Shown piece by piece: positions 1 through 5,986 of a DNA stretch of 7,485 nucleotides (the first letter of the stretch is position 1; the number at the start of each line of letters is the position of its first letter). The notes beneath the pieces are model-generated. The model was not told where the DNA came from. It saw only the letters and a program-made list of their open reading frames with translations, and searched no databases. This stretch comes from an uncultured beta proteobacterium (lineage in GTDB: Bacteria; Pseudomonadota; Gammaproteobacteria; Burkholderiales; Burkholderiaceae_C). The stretch spans positions 1 through 7,485 of the forward strand of contig CAIYNH010000466.1 of assembly GCA_903927495.1 (NCBI GenBank). The letters are read 5' to 3'. The translations under genes were made by a program, and so were the position numbers.

Positions 1-327
1 CTTCCACAACAAGTTAATCGCACAGAGTACGGCGCATACCCAGACTTTTGAGTCTCCCGAGCCGTCGTCCAGAAGCATGAAAACGGACCACGCATTTCAT
101 TTCAGTTCCATAAACACAAAGCTTGGCACCCGTGCAGGGGCGCTTTCAAGAGGATACTGAGATGGTTATTAACCATAGGCCGCGTGCTCGACTGGAGGCC
201 ATCGCACCGGCGGTGGCATTTCTGCTAAAACTCAATTTTTTTGGCCTCGCTGCGCTTTGGAGCAATGAGTGCCGACTATTGAGCACAACAAGTTCACAAC
301 GTCAGCTTCACTGGCATACTCTGCAGC
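1..327. other. Non-coding leader upstream of the ATP-grasp operon
   Basis: I see no convincing gene here. The only open frame starting in this stretch (123-359) overlaps the real gene out of phase and resembles nothing. The stretch holds a 15-base palindrome (162-176), a weak hairpin AGACT-TTTG-AGTCT (42-55), and an 11-base direct repeat CACAACAAGTT at 5-15 and 284-294. A promoter for the downstream operon must lie here if the operon is transcribed locally, but I could not find a -35/-10 pair with good spacing, nor a sigma-54 GG-N10-GC pair. Confidence 0.6.
162..176. promoter_or_regulatory. Palindrome, candidate operator
   Basis: ATGGTTA-T-TAACCAT is a perfect inverted repeat with 7-base arms around one central base, about 150 bases before the ATP-grasp start codon. 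Its symmetry and position suit a dimeric regulator binding site. No regulator gene is in the window and I do not recognise the motif, so the role is inferred. Confidence 0.3.
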
Positions 328-3021
328 ATGAACCAGTCAACCCAATCGCAAACCAGTGACACCTGGCCGGTGCCAGAGGATGTGGCTGCGCTGGCGCAAA
401 AAACCCAGGTGACCAGCGGGCACTTTGATGAATTACGGGGAACCGTCTCGAATGGCGCACCCTTTAACGCCATGAATGCTCCTGATTTTATAGCTGCAAA
501 CGCAAAGCCGACAGCTGTTTGGAAGCATTTCTTTAATACTTTGTCAGGCGATTCAGCAGCAGATATGGACCAGCGCGCGATCAATCTTGCGCGCCAGGTA
601 CGTGACAACGGCATCACTTACAACGTCTACGCCGATGAAAATGGTCCGCAACGCCCTTGGGCATTGGATCTATTCCCGCTAATCGTCGATGCACCGAGCT
701 GGCAGCACATCGAAGCCGGCGTGTTACAGCGCATGTGCCTGCTTGAGCGTGTGATGGCCGATGTCTATGGCCAGCAAACCCTGCTGCATGATGGTTTCTT
801 GCCTCCGGCGCTGGTGCATGCGCACCCCGGATACCTGCGCGCCATGCATGGTGTAACGCCGGTGGGCGGGCGTTATTTGCACATTGCGGCGTTTGATCTG
901 GCGCGTGGGCCCGACGGCAACTGGTGGGTCGAGGCGCAGCGCAGCCAAGCACCTTCGGGCCTGGGTTACTTGCTGGAAAATCGACTCGCCATTTCGGCGC
1001 AGTTTCCACAAGCCTTTCAGACCCTGCGAGTGCAACGCCTGGCCAGCACTTACCGGGCACTGATGGACAGCCTCAAGGCCATGAGCCCGGCCGGACCAGA
1101 CGCGCACCTGGTGCTGCTGACGCCAGGGCCCTTTAATGAAACCTATTTCGAACATGCCTTTTTGGCGCGTTACCTGGGGCTGACGCTGGTTGAAGGCAGT
1201 GATTTGCTGGTGCGTGACGAATGTGTCTTTCTCAAGACCCTCAAGGGGCTGGTACCGGTGCATGGTCTGCTCAAGCGCGTTGACGACCAATACCTCGACC
1301 CGCTGGAGTTGCGCGCTGACTCGACTTTGGGCGTACCCGGTTTGCTGCAAGCGATTCGTGCGGGCAACGTACTGGTCGCCAATGCGCCGGGTTCGGCGTT
1401 CTTGGAGTCCCCTGCGCTGCTGGGTTTTTTACCGGCGCTGTCACGCCACTTGCTGGGCGAAGAGTTAACCCTCCCTGCCCTGCCCACCTGGTGGTGCGGC
1501 GAACGCAGTGCCATGGAAGAGGCGCTCCCACGCCTGAGTAAGTGCGCCCTTAAATCAACCTACCCCGGCTCACCCGGTCATGACAGTTTTGATGCCGTGC
1601 TGGGTAGCAAACTCGATGCCCGAACACTCAATCAGTGGGCCAATCGGATTGTGCGTCAGGCCGAGGAGTACACCGTGCAGGGCTATGCGCCTTTATCCCA
1701 AATCCCGACCTGGCAGGCTGGTGGCACTGCTTCACCCGGAGAACCTGGCAAGCTGCTGGCGCGCTCGGTGATGCTGCGGGTGTTTGTGGTTTCTGATGGC
1801 GCGCAGGGCTGGCGCGTGCTGCCCGGTGGTTTGGCCCGTGTTGCCAGCGCCGGGCAAGAGATTACATCCATGCAGCGCGGCGGCAGCAGCGTTGATGTCT
1901 GGGCCCTGACCGAAGGCGAAGTCGACCACAGCACCCTGCTGCAGCCGCACATGACTCCCGAGTCCCTGTTGGCGAGAAAGCGCATGGTCACCAGCCGTGC
2001 TGCCGAAAATTTGTATTGGCTGGGCCGCTACACCGAACGCGCCGAAAACGCCGTTCGGCTGGCACGCCTAACGCTGGAATGTCTGCACGGCGAGGAACAA
2101 TCCTGTGCACCGCTGCTGACATGGCTGAGCCAGATGGCGCTTGCCAACACGCTGGTGTTGCCGGGTGTGCCCACCGCGCTACAGGCCCCACGGGTGTTTG
2201 AACGCAGTCTCATCGACAGTCTGGGCAGCAGTACAGGAGCTACCAGCGTAGGCTACTACCTTAGGGCCCTCAAGATGGTTGGCTCGGGCGTACGTGAGCG
2301 GCTCTCGCAAGAGCACTGGCGCATCATCATTCGCTGTGAAGACGAACTCTTTGAGCGCTGTGCCGCGCAGCGCCAGCGTGCTGAATTTCCGGCGCTGCAA
2401 GCCCTGCAAATCCTGAAGGACACCAGCGACCACATGGCCGCGATAACTGGCGCACAAACCGACCGCATGACCCGTGACGATGGCTGGCGGCTGCTGAGCA
2501 TCGGGCGGCATATTGAGCGACTCGGATTTTTGTCGTCAGCCTTGATGCGCGGGCTTGACACGGGCAGCCTGCACACCAATGGCGGCTTTGATGCGATGGT
2601 GGAGTTGTTCGACAGTGCCATCACCTTCCACGCCCTGTTTCAGCAAAACCGGGATCTGGCCGCCCTGATCGACCTGCTGGTAATTGACCGAGACAACCCG
2701 CGCTCCATCTCATGGGTGGCCCACACGCTGCGCGGTCGTCTGGCCAAGTTGGCTGGCAGCGAGCCTAATCAACTCTGTGCCTTATCGCTCAAAGTGCCCA
2801 ACCCCAGCGCCTGGGGCCTGGCGCAGTTATGCGACAGCGCACCAGATTTGGTAACCGAACCCGTCAGCGGATTTGCGGCATTCGGGCAGCCACCCAGCTA
2901 TGCACTGCTCAAAGACGTGCTGTACCAATGCACTCGAGCCAGTTTTCAGGTCTCTGATGAAATCAGCAACACCTACTTTACCCACAGTGGCATGGCCAAC
3001 CAAAGCCTGGGGGCCGCATGA
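328..3021 (+). CDS. Circularly permuted type 2 ATP-grasp / alpha-E domain fusion protein
   Basis: This 897-residue protein joins two families that are separate genes in many bacteria. Residues ~60-530 form the circularly permuted ATP-grasp part (DUF404/DUF407 type), with family motifs such as HAHPGYLRAMHG, GGRYLHIAAFDLAR, QAPSGLGYLLENRL, GPFNETYFEHAFLARYLG and DPLELRADSTLGVPGLLQA. Residues ~553-885 form the alpha-helical alpha-E domain (DUF403), opening with SRAAENLYWLGRYTERAENA. By family, such enzymes are predicted to use ATP to form amide or peptide bonds in the cytoplasm. The substrate is unknown, and the alpha-E domain may carry or bind the product. ATG at 328 is the only sensible start, although the bases before it form no good Shine-Dalgarno; the next methionine would cut into conserved sequence. 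The stop overlaps the start of the transglutaminase gene, so the two are probably translationally coupled. No frameshift is seen. Confidence 0.93.
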   Translation: MNQSTQSQTSDTWPVPEDVAALAQKTQVTSGHFDELRGTVSNGAPFNAMNAPDFIAANAKPTAVWKHFFNTLSGDSAADMDQRAINLARQVRDNGITYNVYADENGPQRPWALDLFPLIVDAPSWQHIEAGVLQRMCLLERVMADVYGQQTLLHDGFLPPALVHAHPGYLRAMHGVTPVGGRYLHIAAFDLARGPDGNWWVEAQRSQAPSGLGYLLENRLAISAQFPQAFQTLRVQRLASTYRALMDSLKAMSPAGPDAHLVLLTPGPFNETYFEHAFLARYLGLTLVEGSDLLVRDECVFLKTLKGLVPVHGLLKRVDDQYLDPLELRADSTLGVPGLLQAIRAGNVLVANAPGSAFLESPALLGFLPALSRHLLGEELTLPALPTWWCGERSAMEEALPRLSKCALKSTYPGSPGHDSFDAVLGSKLDARTLNQWANRIVRQAEEYTVQGYAPLSQIPTWQAGGTASPGEPGKLLARSVMLRVFVVSDGAQGWRVLPGGLARVASAGQEITSMQRGGSSVDVWALTEGEVDHSTLLQPHMTPESLLARKRMVTSRAAENLYWLGRYTERAENAVRLARLTLECLHGEEQSCAPLLTWLSQMALANTLVLPGVPTALQAPRVFERSLIDSLGSSTGATSVGYYLRALKMVGSGVRERLSQEHWRIIIRCEDELFERCAAQRQRAEFPALQALQILKDTSDHMAAITGAQTDRMTRDDGWRLLSIGRHIERLGFLSSALMRGLDTGSLHTNGGFDAMVELFDSAITFHALFQQNRDLAALIDLLVIDRDNPRSISWVAHTLRGRLAKLAGSEPNQLCALSLKVPNPSAWGLAQLCDSAPDLVTEPVSGFAAFGQPPSYALLKDVLYQCTRASFQVSDEISNTYFTHSGMANQSLGAA

Positions 3022-3986
3022 AACTGCGCATCACCCATGAGACGATTTATGACTACGTCCCTGCGGTAGAGACGGCCCAGCACATGGCCTTCCTGACACC
3101 GCTGCACCGAGCAAGTCAACAACTCATTCGTCATGAGCTTAAGGTACTGCCAGAGCCATCCCAAATCAGCACGACACGTGATGTATTTGGCAATACGCGC
3201 AGTTTCTTCTCGTTACAAGCTCCACACACCCGCCTGCAGGTGGTGGCCCACAGCGAAGTGATCACGTATGCCTCGCTGCTGCCCTTGAGCGCCATCGGCT
3301 GGGAGACAACGCGTGAACTTTTCCGCTACCAGGCGCATTTAAGCTTTGACGCAGCCAACGAATTTGTCTTTGCCTCCCCCATGGCAGCCCGTCAGGATGA
3401 GTTTGCAGCCTACGCACGGCCCAGCTTTTCGTCTGGTTCGGGTCTGCTGGCGGGGGCCATTGATCTGATGCACCGCATATTTTCAGACTTCACCTACGAA
3501 AGCCAGAGCACGCAAGTCAACACCCCGGCTCAGCAAGCACTGGCACAACGCAAGGGCGTTTGCCAGGATTTTGCCCATATTTTGATCGCATGCCTACGCA
3601 GCATGGGCTTGCCGGCGCGCTACGTCAGCGGCTATTTGTTGACCCAGGCAGCGCCCGGAACGGTCAAACTCAAGGGCAGCGATGCCTCGCACGCCTGGGC
3701 CTCGGTGTATGTGCCCGATCTGCCTGAAACGCAGCGCTGGGTTGACCTGGACCCCACCAATGACCGTGCTTGCTGGCACTCGCCCGGCGAAGACTACGTG
3801 ACGCTGGCGATTGGACGTGATTTTTCAGACGTGTCTCCCATGCGCGGTGTGATCCATGGTGGTGCCAGCCACACGCTCGCAGTGGGTGTCACGGTAGAGC
3901 CAATCATCGAAGTGGCGACGCTCGGCCTGCAAACACAAACACAAACACAAAGATGGAACATACCCCCATCTTTAAGCACGTGTTAG
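3018..3986 (+). CDS. Transglutaminase-like cysteine peptidase of the ATP-grasp/alpha-E operon, altered C-terminus
   Basis: This 322-residue protein has the bacterial N-terminal transglutaminase region (residues ~1-85, starting MKLRITHETIYDY) and the catalytic core. The Cys-His-Asp triad is visible as C182 in KGVCQDFAH, H225 in SHAWASVY and D245 in WVDLDPTN. In this setting such proteins are thought to act as peptidases or amide-transfer enzymes on the product of the neighbouring ATP-grasp ligase. The start ATG sits in ATGA shared with the upstream stop, with a G-run just before it, so translation is coupled. The usual family ending lies near HTLAVGVTVEPI (residues 285-296). Residues ~297-322 look like an added tail: QTQTQTQ comes from a CAAACA repeat, and residues 312-322 are an out-of-frame reading of a decayed IS110-type transposase start. 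The catalytic core is intact, so the enzyme could still work. Confidence 0.92.
   Translation: MKLRITHETIYDYVPAVETAQHMAFLTPLHRASQQLIRHELKVLPEPSQISTTRDVFGNTRSFFSLQAPHTRLQVVAHSEVITYASLLPLSAIGWETTRELFRYQAHLSFDAANEFVFASPMAARQDEFAAYARPSFSSGSGLLAGAIDLMHRIFSDFTYESQSTQVNTPAQQALAQRKGVCQDFAHILIACLRSMGLPARYVSGYLLTQAAPGTVKLKGSDASHAWASVYVPDLPETQRWVDLDPTNDRACWHSPGEDYVTLAIGRDFSDVSPMRGVIHGGASHTLAVGVTVEPIIEVATLGLQTQTQTQRWNIPPSLSTC
3930..3951 (+). repeat. CAAACA hexamer tandem repeat inside the transglutaminase 3' end
   Basis: The 6-base unit CAAACA occurs 3.67 times without error. In the transglutaminase frame it encodes alternating Gln-Thr (residues 305-311). Because the unit is two codons long, gain or loss of copies would change the tail length without shifting the frame. 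It ends two bases before the ATG of the transposase remnant. Confidence 0.9.
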
Positions 3987-4099
3987 GCATGGATGTGCAC
4001 CAAGCGTAAATCTCAGCCTGCGCCATCCTGGTGCAGGCCGATGGAACAGTTGTCATTGATGAACGCCAATTTGGCGGCTATGGACCTGCTGGTGCCTGA
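3953..4099 (+). pseudogene. IS110-family transposase remnant (N-terminal fragment)
   Basis: Read in the frame starting at 3953, the translation is MEHTPIFKHVLGMDVHQA, a stop (TAA, 4007-4009), then ISACAILVQADGTVVIDERQFGGYG and a second stop at 4097. This matches the start of IS110-type DEDD transposases, where the first catalytic Asp lies in a G-[IM]-D-V-[HS]-[KQ] motif followed by an I-x-A-C-A-L type strand and a Q-F-G-x-[FY] segment. Only about 45 of the more than 300 residues of a full transposase remain, and one in-frame stop is already present. The rest of the element and its right end are absent. It overlaps the last codons of the transglutaminase gene in another frame. The family call rests on motif recall, not on an alignment. 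Confidence 0.65.
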
Positions 4100-4100
4100 T

Positions 4101-4277
4101 TTAGTAACTCGCTGAACTCATCGGATTTTGTTGATGGCTTGGCGGGACCGGGGGTTTGTCACTATTGCCGACGGCAATGACCCGAAACTCGTCGATCACA
4201 TCCATCAGCAGGTCGACAATTTCCGGATCAAAATGGCTTGCACGTCCCTCTAATTCCGTTTCCAGATCGATACGAAA
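4101..4277 (-). pseudogene. Fragment resembling the C-terminal end of an HD-GYP phosphodiesterase
   Basis: The minus strand is open for 58 codons between an upstream TAG (4278-4280) and a TAA (4101-4103). It reads FRIDLETELEGRAS followed by HFDPEIVDLLMDVIDEFRVIA and a hydrophilic tail. The H-F-D-P-[ED]-[IL]-V-D-x-[FL] pattern followed by an EFR-x-IA helix is typical of the last helices of HD-GYP domains, which degrade cyclic di-GMP and are usually found in response regulators. No HD or GYP motif remains and there is no start codon or Shine-Dalgarno, so this is a gene relic. Its end lies one base from the IS110 remnant. The call is a motif-level judgement. Confidence 0.45.
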
Positions 4278-4586
4278 CTAGGCGCGAAGCCGTTGCAGCC
4301 CTGATCAATTGAACAGCTTGCATCTCACCCACTCCTTGGACTAGACAGGAACAACTCAGATTTGAGATGATTTCAAGTTCCCAGCGGCATCGTTTCGCCA
4401 AATCTTGTCGATTGCACCCGGAGCAAAAACCTCCCTTCAGCGCTTGATGATGGCAGTCGAATGCAAGCTCCCACATTGAACTCTAAGGTTCACAGTTCTG
4501 GTTGCGCATCCGGGTAGAGGGTTTGCAGTAGGCCGACAGGCTCTCTCAGTCGTCACTCTGCAGCCCAAGGTTTGCGTCAATAGATG
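4278..4586. other. Gene-free stretch, probably decayed sequence
   Basis: No frame here gives a protein I recognise. One minus-strand open frame enters from 4476 and runs over the HD-GYP-like fragment in a different phase; its Cys-rich translation looks like noise. Stops are frequent in the frame of the HD-GYP fragment. No clear terminator hairpin with a T-run is seen for the minus-strand gene that ends at 4587. The stretch is best read as remnant DNA from the rearrangement that also left the two pseudogene pieces. Confidence 0.5.
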
Positions 4587-5633
4587 TCAACGGGCCACGA
4601 CATTGACCGTAACCTGTGCTGATCCCTGGCAGGCCGGCAATGCCAGCGCTGCGTTGGCAACCCCTCTCACGCTGAAAACATAGGTTCCCGGAACGGCCTT
4701 GGTAACGGCATTGACGGGAACACCCCAGAAGTTGGGCCGATTGGCATTCCAGATGGCTGAACCATTGCCATAGTTAATTTCCATAGAACAGGTTCCGTTG
4801 CCATCAAGTCTGAGCGTGATGATCTGGTTGACGTTTACCGTGGGACCGTTGACAAATACCAGACCCAGGATCTGACCTGGCGACCCCAATGGGTAGGCGA
4901 TCCCTGCGGCGGCAAACGCGGGCGCAATCACCGCTTCGGCGATTGCGGCACCGTGCGCGGCAGCATCGACTGCGGCGGGCGCAGCCGCGGCCCGCAGCAC
5001 CGCCGTGATAATCGCCCCGGCACGCGCCGGGTTGGTGCGCAGGGCTGAAGAAACCGCCGGGGTGACAGCAGCACCCGCACGCACGGCCGCAACTGCGGCC
5101 CATTCATCATCGGCCCTGCCGGCCTGACGCATCGCGGTGGCGACTAGGTTTTCTAGCTGATCCGGCACCGCGGCGATGGCCGACTGGAAAACCTGCGCCT
5201 GCAAAGTCCTGTTTCCACTAAGGCTCAATATGCCCAGAACCACGCCCATCATTTCGCTGGCCTGTGCCGGCATCACCTGTATACCGGCGGTAACGATCGC
5301 AGGCGCTTGTGCCGAGCCGCCGTAAAGCACGGCGCTACCGACAATGTTCACACCCTGGACAGCAACGGCCCTGACCGCCGCCCCAACGGCGGTGGCGATA
5401 TTGACAGCAGGCAGCTTGGCTATGACACGCATCAGGATTGGCATATCGATACCGGCCGCTGCAGCCCGGGAAACCATCTGTGCGATGTCCGGATTTGCTC
5501 GCAGCTGACCCTCAACCTCGGCCTGGAGACGAACCAAATTCGCCGTCATGTCAGCCGAAAAGGCGGCATTAGCCGAAGATGCAGCCACCGTAAGCGTTGC
5601 TGCAAAGAGAACCTCTACCCATCTTCTTGCCAT
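4587..5633 (-). CDS. Exported Ala/Val-rich protein with helical repeats and a C-terminal Ig/PKD-like domain
   Basis: I do not recognise a named family. With the start at 5633 the product has 348 residues. It begins with a signal peptide: R3-R4, a hydrophobic core VLFAATLTVAA, and ANA at 21-23 before a likely cleavage. A longer frame reaches 5696 using TTG, but only the 5633 ATG has a strong Shine-Dalgarno and puts the signal peptide at the N-terminus. Residues ~30-240 are very rich in Ala and Val. They form imperfect helical units of roughly 30-40 residues, each with a hydrophobic I/V-V-x-A-A core and often a Pro (for example PDQLENLVATAMRQAG and PARAGAIITAVLRAA). Residues ~260-348 look like a beta-sandwich of PKD/Ig type, with NYGNGS, PGTYVFSVRG and a final VTVNVVAR strand; C282 and C335 may form a disulfide. 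The protein is probably periplasmic or secreted, role unknown. It appears to stand alone, with its own promoter. Confidence 0.8.
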   Translation of the reverse strand: MARRWVEVLFAATLTVAASSANAAFSADMTANLVRLQAEVEGQLRANPDIAQMVSRAAAAGIDMPILMRVIAKLPAVNIATAVGAAVRAVAVQGVNIVGSAVLYGGSAQAPAIVTAGIQVMPAQASEMMGVVLGILSLSGNRTLQAQVFQSAIAAVPDQLENLVATAMRQAGRADDEWAAVAAVRAGAAVTPAVSSALRTNPARAGAIITAVLRAAAAPAAVDAAAHGAAIAEAVIAPAFAAAGIAYPLGSPGQILGLVFVNGPTVNVNQIITLRLDGNGTCSMEINYGNGSAIWNANRPNFWGVPVNAVTKAVPGTYVFSVRGVANAALALPACQGSAQVTVNVVAR

Positions 5634-5639
5634 TATTTT

Positions 5640-5645
5640 CTCCTC
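5640..5645 (-). promoter_or_regulatory. Shine-Dalgarno fixing the start of the Ala-rich protein gene
   Basis: GAGGAG on the minus strand is followed by the 6-base spacer AAAATA and then ATG at 5633. This near-ideal site decides for the internal ATG over the upstream TTG at 5696. Confidence 0.8.
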
Positions 5646-5702
5646 AGAAAAGCGTGCTGAAAGTTTGGCAGAAAGCGTTCCGCGCCGCATCCGCAAAAAA
5701 TA

Positions 5703-5731
5703 ATTCTATCAAATTCGTCAATTATTTCCAA
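5703..5731 (-). promoter_or_regulatory. Putative sigma-70 promoter of the Ala-rich protein gene
   Basis: On the minus strand TTGGAA (5726-5731) and TAGAAT (5703-5708) are separated by exactly 17 bases in an AT-rich stretch. They match the -35 and -10 consensus at 4 and 5 of 6 positions. Transcription would start near 5696 and give a leader of about 60 bases before the ATG at 5633. Other AT-rich hexamers nearby make the exact choice uncertain. Confidence 0.4.
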
Positions 5732-5751
5732 AAATAAACAAAATAGTTAAG

Positions 5752-5777
5752 AAAAATCCGGCCTGACTTGGTGCCGG
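5752..5777 (-). terminator. Terminator-like hairpin between the RIO kinase and Ala-rich genes
   Basis: On the minus strand CCGGC (5773-5777) pairs with GCCGG (5758-5762) across a 10-base loop, followed by ATTTTT. The 5-base GC stem with a T-run is a modest intrinsic terminator. It would stop leftward transcripts from the kinase gene before the promoter of the next gene. Confidence 0.35.
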
Positions 5778-5876
5778 CTTCAGAAGGGTGATTGCCTGTT
5801 TTTAGATGGCTAGCTGCCGGTTCAAGACCCAAAATGCGTGAGATTGATCCCGGCTCAGCCTGTGACGCAGATTTGA

Positions 5877-5910
5877 ATGACCGGTCTTAAATAGCTACAT
5901 GACCGGTTTT
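5877..5910. repeat. Tandem ATGACCGGTYTT motifs, 22 bases apart
   Basis: ATGACCGGTCTT (5877-5888) and ATGACCGGTTTT (5899-5910) match at 11 of 12 positions. They are spaced by 22 bases, about two turns of the helix. The first contains the perfect palindrome GACCGGTC (5879-5886). Equal phasing suggests two sites for one DNA-binding protein. They end two bases before the solitary CRISPR repeat. Confidence 0.5.
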
Positions 5911-5912
5911 GC

Positions 5913-5941
5913 GTATTCCCCACACCCGCGGGGATGAACCG
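5913..5941 (+). CRISPR. Solitary type I-E CRISPR repeat
   Basis: These 29 bases begin GTATTCCCC and end GGGGATGAACCG, the form of type I-E (Cas6e-processed) repeats, and have the family's exact length. The last eight, ATGAACCG, would be the crRNA 5' handle. The stem is CCCCAC/GCGGGG around the loop ACCC, with one A-C mismatch where a functional repeat would normally pair, so it may be slightly decayed. A typical spacer of 32 bases would cover 5942-5973, but 5974-6002 is not a repeat, and nothing like a repeat lies one unit upstream. There are no cas genes in the window. It is 45 bases past the stop of the RIO kinase gene. It may be an array relic, or a lone repeat with a regulatory role. One copy alone does not make an array. 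Confidence 0.7.
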
Positions 5942-5986
5942 TTCAATGAGCATGTTTTCGATGTCTCACCAAAAAATGATCTGCTC

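Noticed and set aside
42..55. Hairpin AGACT-TTTG-AGTCT as a terminator of an upstream gene
   Set aside because: The stem is only 5 bases, there is no T-run after it, and no upstream gene is visible.
123..141. Sigma-54 promoter around TTGGCAC
   Set aside because: TTGGCAC resembles a -24 element, but no GC lies at the required 10-base spacing after the GG.
4135..4254. Small plus-strand ORF (MAWRDRGFVTIADG...)
   Set aside because: It lies antisense to the HD-GYP-like fragment, which gives a better family match, and has no ribosome binding site.
4228..4476. 82-codon minus-strand ORF
   Set aside because: It runs out of phase over the HD-GYP-like fragment, and its composition is unlike a real protein.
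5634..5696. Extension of the Ala-rich protein to a TTG start at 5696
   Set aside because: It would bury the signal peptide behind 21 charged residues, and it lies at or upstream of the likely transcription start; the ATG at 5633 has the clear Shine-Dalgarno.
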